64,000 nt of DNA from Hypericum androsaemum (taxonomy: Eukaryota > Streptophyta > Magnoliopsida > Malpighiales > Hypericaceae), in contig OZ023197.1 of the NCBI GenBank assembly GCA_963995505.1, positions 9,289,827-9,353,826 on the forward strand. Reading direction: 5' to 3'. The notes beneath the pieces are model-generated. The model did not search any database and was not told the origin of the DNA. It saw nothing but the letters and a program-made list of their open reading frames with translations. Shown piece by piece: positions 33,874 through 45,851 of the stretch (its first letter is position 1; each line of letters opens with the position of its first letter). Made by a program: the position numbers and the translations under genes.

Positions 33874-35522
33874 ATGGCAGAGAAAGTGCTAGAAATGGAA
33901 GAAGGAAACGAAGCAGTCGCCATGGAAATGGGGCAAGGTAATGATACGCTTAAAGAGCGAAAGGTTTCATGGCGGTCGCTGCTCCAAGTGGACTCTCTCC
34001 GTCTGGAAGCAGGCAGAGTTCCTTCGTATTCACACACCAACCACAACTCCAAGGTTATGGATTTAATACATACATTTTAACATTGTATTAAATCGACGTA
34101 TCAAAAATTCATTATGTTCGTATAACCGTCAATTAATATCTGTTTGTATCGATGTTTAATATCTGTTCGTATCGATGTAGAAATTCTAACATTGAATTTA
34201 TTCTGCAGTGTGATTGGAGTATGACATTGAGCTTGGCATTCCAGAGCATCGGGATCGTATATGGAGATATCGGAACCTCTCCGCTCTACGTCTATGCGAG
34301 CACTTTCCCGGACGGTATTAAGAGGACTGATGACGTTATTGGAGTGTTATCTCTTATCATCTACACTATAGTTCTAGTCCCCATGATCAAGTACGTCTTC
34401 GTTGTCCTGTGGGCTAACGATAACGGCGATGGTGAGTAATTAATGATTGTAATTTTTTTCTCTTATGGTGCAAGCCTTTCCCATTGCAAACACAAACAAC
34501 GAGTAAAATATTGGAGTTCCCAATATGTGTAGATCAAAACTAAGGAGAATTACATTGAAATTATCGTTTTTTAATTGTAAAAGTGTTGCCCACCTACCAA
34601 TATTCTTAAATTTAAGATTGAATATTAAGATTTTGACATGATATCAAAATAAATTTGATTCATGTGTCACACAACTTCTGATTCACAACCTATAAAACAA
34701 AGTGTTCAACCCTTGTCGTCACATATATTAAATCTTGCAAACATCACGACATTAGTTTAAAAATTTTAGGTCGGATATTAAAACTCTAACAAATTATCAA
34801 ACAAGATACAGTCAACTAAGTGGCGTACGTACACAATTGGGTGCAAAGTTAAACCGGCGCTGGCATTTGATTACATCAGAACTCGGAAATTAAACGCTAT
34901 TACTGGTCCATGCAATTAATAAATTATTTCTCATGAACATTGAAGGTGGAACTTTTGCTCTGTAATCGCTGATATGCCGGTACGCAAAAGTGAGCTTAAT
35001 TCCAAACCAGCAACCAGAAGACAGCGAGCTGTCCAATTACAAGCTGGAGACCCCTACAAAGCAGTTCAGGAGAGCTCAAAAGATCAAACAAAAGCTTGAG
35101 AGTAGCAATGTGATGAAGGTCATGCTTTTCCTTATCTCTGTCCTTGGAACTTCCATGGTCATTGGAGATGGTGTACTCACCCCTTGCATTTCAGGTTTAT
35201 TTTCCTTTTTTTTCAATTACAAATACCAAAGTTTAATCTTAATTAGAAGCTCCCAAATCCAATTTTGTTTTTGCTAATAGGGTAATTTAACTTTTTTTAC
35301 TAGAGGATTAGAAATAAAAGTTTATCAGAGAATTTTTTTTAATATAAATATTGATGCAATTTTTTTTTCTAGAAGTTATTATATAGATGATTTATCTTAT
35401 CCGTAATATTTCTTTTTTCGCAGTTATTTCAGCAGTTAGTGGGATCTCCTCACTCGGCACACGTAAATAATTTCTCTCTCTTTCTCCTTATATATATTTA
35501 CAATAATGTTTATCTTCCAAAA

Positions 35523-35567
<45 letters not shown>

Positions 35568-38382
35568 TAATCAAAGAAATGAATGGCTATATTAATACAT
35601 GTTGAATGTAAATACTCATAATTTGAGTTTCAAAAATTCGAAAATTTTAAATAAAATCAGAGAGATTATAACAAAATTGACAAGACTCTAATTCTAGGGT
35701 CTTCGATTGGACCAAACTTTTTTGAACTTTTTTTAATTATATCACCTGATACCAGGACATTCACTAGGCTGATTAACTATGTTCGAAGCGATGAAATTTT
35801 TATAAAGTGGCAAATCTCTCCTAATAATTATTTAATATTATTGTGTTCCTAAAAAGTCAAAATATACTAATTTAGGAAGCAAATATCCTATAACTTCAAT
35901 CTACTACCTCATTAACTAATTTCCATTAACTAATTTACTGCTAATGATAACGCATCTTAATTTTATAAAATTAAGCAGATAGCATTACGGGGATATCCAT
36001 CGGCATTCTGATTGCCTTGTTCGCGGTGCAACTATTTGGCACAGACAAAGTGGGATTTTCGTTTGCACCAATCATCTGCATATGGTTCCTCTTCATTAGC
36101 GGAATTGGGGTTTACGATCTGTTCAAGTACAATGTCGGGGTTTTGCGTGCTTTTAATCCAAAGTACATGATTGATTACTTCATGAGAAATGGCAAGGATG
36201 GTTGGACCTCACTTGGTGGGATTGTCCTTTGTATCACTGGTACTGAGGCTATGTTTGCTGATCTTGGCCATTTCAATGTCCAAGCCATCCAAGTAAGTAC
36301 CGATGTTGTCTCCCAGTTTATAAGTTATTTCATATTTTTTTGGTTGAGACTATTTGGTACCCGATATTTATTGAGCTGACTAATCGAAATTTGAGTCGGA
36401 TGGGAAAGCTTGTCATTCATAGGTTTTACACATGAGTTGTGTTTTCCGGGATTCAAACTCGAAAGATGAAGTTAAATTAGAACAATTTAAGTCCAAATAA
36501 CTGGGAAAAGTTAAACTTGTTTGAAGCGTCGTAAATTATGAGGTACTAAAGTGAAAACTTTCCATATCACAGGAACTAAAATGTAATTTTCCCTTTTCTT
36601 TTGTTAATAGTACTGTCTGGCATTTGCTACTTCAAGTTCAAATTTATTATTTTTATAGCCTATAGGTTTTTTTTCTTTCTACATATGACCTTTCAGCTTA
36701 TATTCTACTATATATACACGGGCAGCTACTAGTCCAATACCAAGTATTGTATTAAATTTTGCATAGAGAGATGGCTTTCCCTTTACAAGACTCGAGTTCG
36801 AAACCAAATATTTGCTACTCGAACTAACTCTGATAAGTTGAATTGAATTGCAGATTAGTTTCTCTTGCATAGTGCTTCCTGCCTTGCTGACTGCCTACAG
36901 TGGCCAAGCAGCATACCTCACCAAATTCCCTGATGATGTGAAAGAAACTTTCTACAAGTCTATACCTAGTAAGTCCCTTATTGAATTCCCATAAAACTTA
37001 CAAAACCATGCCCAAATTTTACCTTAGACTTCCAATTGGTCCCCAACTTATTTTCTGTTCTATTTCAGGTCCATTATATTGGCCAACATTTGTAGTCGCT
37101 GTAGCTGCTGCAATTATTGCAAGCCAAGCACTGATATCAGGGGCATTCGCAATCATATCCCAGTCCTTGTCTCTCGGCTGCTTCCCTCGAGTCAAGGTCG
37201 TTCACACCTCGGCCAAGTTCGCGGGTCAGGTCTAGATACCTGAAATCAACTACCTTCTCATGATCGCCTGCGTGATCGTCTCTGCTTCGTTCGGCACCTC
37301 GACTAACATTGGCAATGCCTACGGTACGCCATTTCTTTGCGATTAGCAACACGAGGCAGTTTAGGCCGACGAGAATGACATAGTGTTACTCTTTGGTTGC
37401 AGGGATTGCTGTGCTTGCTGTGATGATTATAACAACATGTCTTCTTACACTTGTAATGCTTGTCATATGGAAGATACAGATATGGTGGATTGTCCTTTTC
37501 TTTTCGGTTTTCATGTCGATAGAGATCGTCTACCTCTCGTCGGCCCTGTTCAAGTTCGTACAAGGCGGGTACCTCCCGCTCGCATTCGCCGCAGTCCTGA
37601 TGGCGATCATGGGAATTTGGCATTACGTGCACAGAGAGAGGTATCTGTATGAACTCAAAAACAAGGTATCGAGCGAATTCATCCGAGAATTGGCCGCGAA
37701 TCCGGATGCAAACAGAGTCCCTGGGATGGCTCTCCTGTACTCCGAACTAGTCCAGGGAGTCCCTCCGATTTTCAAGCAATTCATTGACAACATCCCATCA
37801 ATACATTCAGTTATAGTCCTAGTATCGATCAAGCCTCTCCCGATCAGCAGAGTTGCGCTGGACGAACGGTTCCTGTTCCGCCAAGTGCAGCCAAGAGAAT
37901 ACAAGATGTACCGGTGCGTCGTCAGGTATGGATACAACGATCCAATCGAGGAGGCACACGAGTTCGAGTGCCAGCTGGTCGAGAACCTGATGGAATACAT
38001 CCGACACGAGTACTTCATCCATGAGTCCGTAAACATGGACTCCGCGTCCGGCATTGGCGGGAATGCTGAGGAAGTCCAGCATTCCCACCCCACGCCGCGC
38101 GCCTCGTCTGCATCCACCGAATCGTTCAACCGAATGGTGGAGGCAGACGTGCAAGCGGGCGCGGACGAAGAGGTGGAGTTTGTGCAGAGAGCAAGTGAGA
38201 GAGGCATTGTGTATCTGCTTGGGGAAGCAGAGGTAGTGGCAGAACAGAACTCTTCCCTGTTGAAGAAGCTAGTGGTGAACTATGTGTATCGCTTCCTCAG
38301 GAAAAATTGCAGGCAAGGGGAGAATATTCTGGCTATTCCAAGAAACAGGCTTCTCCGGGTCGGTATGACGTATGAGATATGA
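33874..38382 (+). pseudogene. HAK5: HAK5-like high-affinity K+ transporter with two in-frame stops
   Basis: KUP/HAK/KT proteins move K+ across the plasma membrane, probably with H+; HAK5 works in roots at low K+. Eight exons with GT-AG borders: 33874-34053, 34209-34431, 34946-35194, 35424-35462, 35979-36292, 36854-36968, 37069-37323, 37403-38382. Joined, they span 784 codons, matching the family length (about 785). Hallmarks are [13 protein letters not shown] (residues 77-89), [59 protein letters not shown] and the terminal IPRNRLLRVGMTYEI, with about a dozen hydrophobic helices and a long soluble C-terminus. Two conserved Tyr codons are stops: TAA at 34963-34965 (codon 141, after GTFAL) and TAG at 37233-37235 (codon 429, before IPEINYL). 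No frameshift is seen. This suggests a recent pseudogene, a null allele, or sequence errors. Family certain; HAK5 orthology likely. Confidence 0.92.
35525..35562. repeat. (AT)n microsatellite in intron 4 of the HAK5-like gene
   Basis: About 19 uninterrupted AT dinucleotides between exons 4 and 5. Likely length-variable. Confidence 0.9.
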
Positions 38383-39038
38383 TCACCAGACTTGCCCCAC
38401 TTCAGCTCGTGAATTAGGTTCCAATGTCCCGATTATGAATATCAGAGTTTCACAAAAAAAATGCTAATTTGTTAGAAACAGTATTTCACTGTTTTAAAAT
38501 ATTTGTTTTCACCAATTTTGGTTTTTGAATCCATTAAATTTGTTATTTCACAATTTTTTCTTTCAATAAAATATGAAAATTTTCTTATATTTTTATCATA
38601 TGTTTAGCATTTAGGATTATTCATTTTCCCTGTATGGCTTTCTCGTTTAAGAAGATAAAATATTCAACAGTGCACTCGCTATCTATATTTCATAAATAAG
38701 TCACGAGTTGACGTTTGCGTAGATATTAATCCTTTGTTTGAAAAAAAAACATTATGGAGGAACGTAAATGTGATGAAATAAAATTAAACGGGGAGAGATA
38801 AAGGTGTACCAGAAAGTAGGAAAAAAGTATTTTTCGTAAAATCAAACAGGAAATAAAGAGTTAAATAACTCCAATGTAATAAGATTTTAATTAATTTAAA
38901 AAAATTTTGGTTCAAATCTTATTAATATAAAAGAAAGAGAATCACAAAAAAAACTAAAAATATAAGAGGTGCATCGAAAAAAATTTAACCCATACCCTTT
39001 AGGAAGTCAAAAGGATGTTCTAGTGTGGGAACACATGA
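38383..39038. other. 3' flank of the HAK5-like gene
   Basis: AT-rich, with poly(A)-signal-like AATAAA at about 38565-38570. No gene recognised. Confidence 0.5.
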
Positions 39039-40234
39039 TTTTTTTTAGACGAGGGGCAAAGGCCCCTTTTATTCAAATAATCAGTCGGTACGGAATGAGT
39101 ACATTGGGGCAAGTTCATCCCCAAACTTGGAGAGGACATCTATATCTATAACACGATTGTTTTTCTTCTAAGTGTGTTGCATATGAGCTTCCAAAGTATC
39201 GAGGAAGTAGCTCCCTAGCACGGTGGATCATAGTCTCCAACTAATGGTCTCGTGAGGCGTCCTGGCCAACGCAAAGGATGGCAAGTGTCAAGTTGACCTC
39301 AACCTAGATACGGCGAAGTCCCTTCTCCCACGTCATCTCGAGGCCCAGTATGAGCACCCAACACTCTGCAACCAGGGATGTATTGCGGCCGATCACTCTG
39401 GCAAAACCACATCATCATGTGCAAGGAAGATGCGATGGGTGTGGGATCAGTTAGTTTCACACCGACCTAAAAAATATGCAATCACGAGACATATACATCA
39501 ATGACTCCATATAAGTACCACATCTTAGACAAAAGTCAATGTCTGTGATGCGCCTCCGCATCCGCTCCGCATTTGTCATTAGTCTGCCATGACAAAATAA
39601 CCATGTGAACTATCGCATCCGCTCTGGCACTCATAACACCCACACTCGGCTCAAAATTGTGTTCCTTGTCGATAGGGCGTTCTCTCTGTATAGGTCCATA
39701 TAAAGAGGATTCGTAGAGAATCGCTAATCCTATAAGAGTTTTAAAGTGAGTGTATCCTGCCACGATGGGGAAACCTGCAAAATAGTAGAAGCCAAAGAAC
39801 CAATCACATGCAGGGATAAAAAGACCTCTACTCCCTTGTGTCCAGTATTCTGCTACTCGTCTCGTGGCCTCCTCGGCAGGCAATTCACTCAGCAGATGGT
39901 TCCGGAGCGGGGAGGGGATAGCCATGGGTTATCCTATAACGATGTGGCCAGCCTATTACCCACATTCTGCCTGAGGCCCCGAACAAGAACAAGTTGAGCA
40001 CGAATTGTAGTCTGCCATGTGGATGAGGAGCCAAGCTTTGGTGCGATCACAACGAGTCTTGTGTGGTCCCTTCCATACTTGCTCGTGAGAACTTGTGCCT
40101 GAAGGGAGTCCCGTGAATGTAGTAACCGCCATGGCAGTTTGGCAAAGATCTTCGCATTGACTCTCTGCATCGTTCGGAGGCCCAAGCCACTCACCCCCTT
40201 GGGAAAGTGACTTTTCTTTTTAGATTTCTTCTAA
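39039..40234 (-). mobile_element. LINE (L1-type) 3' fragment, RT end and RNase H
   Basis: On the minus strand, 40194-39934 reads SGLGLRTMQRVNAKIFAKL, PWRLLHSRDSLQAQVLTSKY and STWQTTIRAQLVLVRGLRQN, the typical region after the RT core in plant LINEs. Lower down (about 39420-39230) a broken frame resembles the RNase H domain (CWVLILGLEMTWEKGLRRI). The 3' end runs into an A8 tail (T8 on the plus strand at 39039-39046). Several stops and frameshifts are present. The LINE sequence runs up to the target duplication of the Gypsy element at 40235, so the Gypsy may have inserted into it. Confidence 0.75.
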
Positions 40235-40239
40235 GGGAC

Positions 40240-41676
40240 TGTTCAGGGAATAAGTGAACAAGTAACCCCAGACAGTTTCGGAGTGGTCGTCCCAAGGTCG
40301 GTCTATACTATGCTAAAGCTAGAGCTAGGCTATGGGCTACGGAAAGGAAAAGCAACAAGATAAGTAAAATAGTTGTGTGTTGTGTTGTTGATGTCCGTCT
40401 TCCTTACCCAAGCCCTCTTTATATAGAGTGTCTTGACCTAACCTCTGCACCTTCAGAATAGGAAATCCTAAATCGCCTCCAAGACCTTCGGCTCCAAGTC
40501 TCAATCCCGAGAGATCCGCTTCAAGTTATTTGCTCCTAATATGACGGGATCCTCCCAGCTCAGTACAAGCCGTCTTCTTTAAATGAGCAGATCCCGTCCT
40601 CGAATAGGAAGCTTTCAAAATGTGACGACCAAGCAATTCCGGCCTAAAGAGGAACTTACCAAGTCTTGCCAAATATTGAGAATCTCGGCTCAAGTTAGGA
40701 AAATATAGATCGACTTGACCTTCTCAAATCTTCCACGCAAAATCTCGACTCAAGTTCGTCATCTCCCAAGATAGACATCTCGTCAGGCCCAAAGTGAATC
40801 CCAAAATGGGATCAAGCTAACGGCCTCCTCAACCAAAATGGACCATTTCTCGGAATTGCCTTCCCGCCTACGAAGGTCAAATGAGCTTCCCCTCGGGTCC
40901 AAGTTGGCTTCTCACCTTCAGTTTCTCGCTTGGCTTCTCGCCTTAGGCTCCTCGCTCGACTTCTCGCCTTAGGCTTTCCGCCTTAGGTTTCTCGCTCGAC
41001 TTTCTACCTTAGGCTTCTTGCTCGGCCTCTCCCCGTAGGCCTCTCGCTCATCCTCTCGCCACTCGGCCTCTCGTTACTCGGCCTCTCATCGTAGGCCTCT
41101 CGCCTTAGGCCTCTCGCTCGGCCTCTCACTTTAGGCATCGCGCTTGGCCTTTCTCTTGGCCTCTCATCGTAGGCCTCTCACTTGGCCTCTCGCCACACGG
41201 CCTCTCACTCGACCTCTCGCCACTCGGCCTCTCGCTCGGCCTCTCACTTTAGGCATCGATCTCAGCCTCTCACTCGGCCTCTCGCTTTAGGCATCGTGCT
41301 CAGCCTCTTGCTCAGCTCCTCGCTCGACCTCTCACCTATGCGAGCGAGAGGGGCCTCTCGCCCGATCTCGCCTACCCGAGCGAGAGAAGCATCTCGCCCG
41401 GTCTCGCCTAGCCGAGCGAGAGAGGCGTCTCGCCCATTCTCGCCTACACGAGCGAGAGGGGCATCTCACCCAGGGTGAACCGAGTAGCCCAATAGGTTGC
41501 CCTTATGCACCAACGAGCTCGAACCGATTCACACAAACTCGGAGATAAGCCATCATTAATTCGCGGTAATAATTTCGTACTCCAACAATCGGTCACCAGT
41601 CACCCAGTCACTTTGAGACCACGTCGAGTACCTCAAAATATGTTGACAATATCGAGATTATTTTTGCACCTCAACA
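40240..41676 (-). repeat. 3' LTR (minus-strand sense) of the Gypsy element, 1437 bases
   Basis: Ends TGTT...CAACA. It contains on the minus strand a TATA box (TATATAAAGAG, near 40425) and an array of CTCGGCCTCTCGCCTTAGGC-like units at about 40920-41470. It is 186 bases longer than its partner, chiefly through extra repeat units. Confidence 0.88.
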
Positions 41677-41983
41677 ATGCCCCCCACACGTTAATGCTTC
41701 GGTACGACCAAGCGAGAAGCATTGACGTGGTCCTTCATCTCCGGGTTGGCATCCTTCAGCTAACTCAAAATGAAGATGAGCAATTCGAAGAGGTCTAGGC
41801 CGTCTACCCGGTCGAATTATAGGGCGACAAGGTGTAAACCTCCAATCACCTTGTCACCTCGCCTATTACTTCATTCTCCATAAGTAAGGGGGAGTACTTG
41901 CTCCCCGGGTGTGGCACTAATCGATCGTTGGGTTGAAAGGATGTTCTGCTTGATCGAACTCAAACACCAGGCAGACCAGCCAT

Positions 41984-42841
41984 CTACATTGCTCCAGACC
42001 ACCCTTTTGGTATTGTGGTCCAGTCGTTGAAGGCCGCCTCTATGTAGTATATGGCCGGGATGAATGGACATGCGTCGGCCATCATAATCTCCACCTTCCC
42101 ACATGACTTCCACCAAATTAGACATTGGTGCATGGAAGATGGAATTACCAGACCGGAGCAGATCAAGTCTTGCTCTTTCTCGTCAAGGTTGGTCATGACC
42201 ATGTCGGTCGGGCTGACATCCTCTTTTTCTTTATTGCGATCCATGAGGAGCAACTGAAGAAAAGTATTCGCTATGCCCATGCCATCCATGGATACTCTCT
42301 TGATCGGCTCCCCAAGCATGTGAACCGTGATGTAAAGAGGTTTCTTGCATTCACCTATTCTTTGGGTTGGCCTCACAATGGTGACGTCGCCATTGAAGGC
42401 TTCCACAATGGGAACGATATAAAACATCTCTCCTATCTGTGGCTTAGGTGTATCTTCCTCACTCATGTCCCTCTTCAGATGACTGGGTTGGTTGAGTTTT
42501 AGCCTAAAGATGGCCGGGAGGGTGAACAACTTGTGGATCGATACCTTGTCTGAAAAGTCTCCAAACTTAACATAACCAATATCAAGACCGACCGAGACAT
42601 CTTTTTCCTTCCAATCGTCCTTGCCCTCACGAAGGTTACTTTCCCTGGAGTGGAACTCGCTTCTCGCTTTAGGTACCCACTCCCGGATCAACTTCTTGTG
42701 TCGGTCTTTGGGTGCCTTTGGCCGAACCTCCTTGATGTGCTTGAGATCCTTTCCTTTGATTCTCTTAGAAGCTTCAACCTTCTTGGCCTGACCTCGGGTC
42801 TGGGCCGATCGATGTTCAACTCGTGGGTGAGCTAGGAGCAC
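41984..42841 (-). pseudogene. Gypsy aspartic protease-like open frame
   Basis: 285 residues, Lys-rich and charged in the first half. The second half carries the retropepsin-like block KPLYITVHMLGEPIKRVSMD, followed by GMGIANTFLQLLL and later VIPSSMHQCLIWWKS and KVEIMMADACPFIPA. The family motif is usually VDGG; here it reads MDGM, so the active-site loop is altered although the Asp is present. The frame is open but lies apart from any gag-pol fusion. Proteolysis is unlikely. Confidence 0.6.
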
Positions 42842-43495
42842 CTTTTGTTTTTCCAGCTGGACCCTTTGCTCCGCGAGTTGCCTTTCGAGGTCCTTGATGG
42901 CTTGCTTTTGTTTCTGGACCTTCCTCTCAAGGCGATGTCTCTGAGTCTTAGTCAGGACATCCCGCGCTGGTAGATCAAGGGTGATCCTCTTATCTCCTAG
43001 TCTGTTAAAAGAGTATCGACGTGGGTTGGACCCGTCTTAAAGGTCTACCTTGGTACGAGGATGACGGAGCCTCCACATCTTGTTGACTTCCCTCGAAGGG
43101 TAGAACTTCTGAGTTTTTGGTATACTGCTATCGGGTGCTCGTCCTTGCCCCCCCCCCCCCCCCCCCCCCGAGTTTTGCCTCCTAGGTCTTAAGGTCGGCC
43201 TTCCCTCGCTTAGGACCATCGGCTCCCCTTGGATGAAATGACTTCCAAGCTTTTGGGACACCGTTATCGGGTGGCCTTTCTTACCCCCCGAGTCTTGCCC
43301 TTCGGGTCCTAGGATTGGCCTTCTCTTGCTTGGGGCTTCTTTTTTTGCTTCGGTTGAAGCCAACCATGGCAATATGAGTAATACGGTGAGGATCCATCAA
43401 TGACTGATCCTCCAAGAATTGATGCGAGACAAAATCCTCGGATTAGGAAGATAAGGGTTGCCCTTCCATCCCTTGTCGTTGGGTAGATCCCAATG

Positions 43496-44357
43496 TCAGC
43501 TGATAGTTGACTTCGTCCTCATCGAGATCTTCTTTTTGGTTGACGTTGTCTTCATCGAGCTCTTCTTCTCAGTTGATGTCATCCTCAGCGAGCTCTTCTT
43601 GTCGGTTGACATCATCCTCATCGAGCTCTCCTTGCTGATTGACCTCGACCTCATCGAGCTCTTCTTGTCAGTTGACATCATCCTTATCGAGCTCGTCATC
43701 CTCATCGAGCTCTTTTTGTCGGTTGACGTCATCCTCATTGACCTCGTCATCCTCATCAAGCTCTTCTTATCGGTTGACATCATCCTCATCGAGCTCGTCA
43801 TCCTCATCGAGCTCTTCTTATCGGTTGATGGGATGGCAGTTGTCCCTCTCGTCCAGGTCCATCCGTACTTGATGCATGACTTGAGGGGTCGGGGTAGGAT
43901 TAGAAATTCTTGAGTCGAATAAAAGATTCGTGCAGACATCCCTCCTTTTGAAAGAGCTTTGGTCGACCGAGACCCTAGATGGGTATGACCAATCTTGGGT
44001 CAGGGCCGGTTGGTACCAGCTTGATTTCACTTGGAGATTGCTAGCCCCCATCCTTGCAGTCTCGTAGTGTCCCGAGTGGTTCACTCCTTGTGTCCCCATC
44101 CCCAAGTAAGAAGTTGTTTGGTATGGGGGACTTATAGGGGTTCCTGGTTGTGGACAATAATCGAAGACGCCTACCGTTGGCGGCGCCATGGTGAAAGACA
44201 TATGACAGGTCCATGGTTGTTCAAAGGCCGATTGGATGGGTACAGCTGATCTGGTGGATACGCCCATTCCCTTAGTGTTGATTGATGACCATACGTGAGG
44301 ATGCCTCATAGTGCCTACAAGACTCCTCATAGAGCTTTCGAGCATAAAAATTGGCAT
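43496..44357 (-). pseudogene. Gypsy gag-like region with an internal minisatellite
   Basis: The frame at 44357-43818 has the Pro/Ser/Gln-rich composition seen in the N-terminal part of plant Gypsy gag-like proteins. A second frame (43939-43496) is built almost entirely from a TDKKSSMRMTS-type repeat encoded by the array at 43540-43830. I cannot align either with a defined capsid domain, so the identity rests on position after the 5' LTR. Confidence 0.4.
43540..43830. repeat. 33/18-base minisatellite in the Gypsy internal region
   Basis: Units of 33 bases (GAGCTCTTCTTGTCGGTTGA followed by CATCATCCTCATC) alternate with 18-base units (GAGCTCGTCATCCTCATC). Lengths are multiples of three, so both strands stay open, which produces spurious frames. 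About nine units. Confidence 0.85.
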
Positions 44358-44595
44358 ATCTCTCCATCGGGACGACGGGCGTATAGAACTCTATTGGGGT
44401 GATGTTTATCTCAGCCGGCTCTTTCGAGAAAGCTGAGGTAGATGAATTCTACCTCCATGTATACGAATGGGAAATGGAAGATATCGACACTTCGTAAGGA
44501 AACGTAGCAACAAAGTAATTGGTCATCTTGGACGGTAAAAGTTAGACTGCCTTCTCAGACGCCCTCCTTAGTCCCACCGCGTGTGCCAAAAATAA

Positions 44596-45846
44596 TGTTG
44601 CAAGAATAAGTGAACAAATAACCCAAGACAGATCTGGAGTGGTCGTCCCAAGGTCGGTCTATACTATGCTAAAGCTAGAGCTAGGCTACGGGCTACGCTA
44701 GGCTAAGAAAAGGAAAAGCAACAAGATAAGTAAAGTAGTTTTGTGTTGTGTTGTTGATGTCCATCTTCCTTGCCCGAGCTCTCTTTATATAGAGTGCTTT
44801 GACCTAACCTCCGCATCTTCAGAATAGGTAATCCTAAACCGCCTCCAAGACCTTCGGCTCCAAGTCTCAATCCCGAGAGATCCGCTTCAAGTTATTTGTT
44901 CCTAATATGACGGGATCCTCCCAGCTCAGTACAAGCCGTCTTCCTTAAATGAGCAGATCTCGTCCTCGAATAGGAGGCTTTCAAAATGTGACGACCAAGC
45001 AATCGCGGCCTAAAGAGGAACTTACCAAGTCTTGCCAAATATTGAGAATCTCGGCTCAAGTTAGAAAAATATAGATCGACTTGACCTTCTCAAATCTCCC
45101 ACGCAAAATCTCGACTCAAGTCCATCATCGCCCAAGATGGACATCAGGCCCAAAGTGAATCCCAAAATGGGCTCAAGCTAACGGCCTCCTCAACCAAAGT
45201 GGACCTATTCTCGGAATTGCCTTCTCGCCTACGAATGTCAAATGAGCTTCCCTCTCGGGTCCAAGTTGGCTTCTCACCTTCGGTTTCTCGCTCGGCTTCT
45301 CGCCTTAGGCTCCTCGCTCGGCTTCTCGCCTTAGGCTTCCCGCCTAAGGTTTCTCGCTCGGCTTCCCGCCTTAGGCTTCTCGCTCGGCCTCTCGCGTAGG
45401 CCTCTCGCGTAGGCCTCTCGCCACTCAGCCTCTCGCTCGACCTCTCGCCACTCAGCCTCTCGCTTTAGGCGTCGCGCTCGGCCTCTCGCTCAGCTCCTCG
45501 CTCGGCCTCTCGCCTATTCGAGCGAGAGGGGCCTCTCGCCCGATCTCGCCTACCCAAGCGAGAGAAGCATCTCGCCCGGTCTCGCCTACCCAAGCGAGAG
45601 AGGTGTATTGCCCGTTCTCGCCTACGCGAGCGAGAGGGGCATCTCGCCCGGGGTGAACCGAGTAGCCCAATAGGTTGCCCCCATGCACCAACGAGCTCGA
45701 ACCGATTCACACAAACTCTGAGATAAGCCGTCATTAATTCGCGGTAATAATTTCGTACTCCAACAATCGGTCACCAGTCACTTTGAGACCACGCCGAGTA
45801 CCTCAAAATATGTTGACAATGCCGAAATTATTTTTGCACCTCAACA
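44596..45846 (-). repeat. 5' LTR (minus-strand sense) of the Gypsy element, 1251 bases
   Basis: Same ends and order as the LTR at 40240-41676, with the same TATA box near 44785. The CTCGGCCTCTCGC array (about 45270-45640) has fewer units. The rest of the two LTRs differs only by scattered substitutions, which indicates a young insertion. Confidence 0.88.
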
Positions 45847-45851
45847 GGGAC

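Larger units (their letters stand above)
40235..45851 (-). mobile_element. Non-autonomous Gypsy LTR retrotransposon
   Basis: Two long LTRs (40240-41676 and 44596-45846) bound 2.9 kb of internal sequence. Perfect 5-bp target duplications GGGAC lie at 40235-40239 and 45847-45851. Direction is set by the purine tract GTGTGGGGGGCA just before 41676 on the minus strand. The internal region keeps gag-like pieces and one degenerate Gypsy aspartic protease, but I find no RT, RNase H or integrase, so the element must be mobilised by others. The LTRs and the internal region both carry minisatellites. Confidence 0.88.

Noticed and set aside
37623..38207. 194-codon minus-strand frame opposite HAK5 exon 8
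   Set aside because: Shadow of the conserved transporter C-terminus; no domain on the minus strand.
43458..43913. 151-codon hydrophobic plus-strand frame
   Set aside because: Antisense to the Gypsy element and composed of minisatellite units; hydrophobicity comes from the repeated ATCATCCTCATCGAGCTC.
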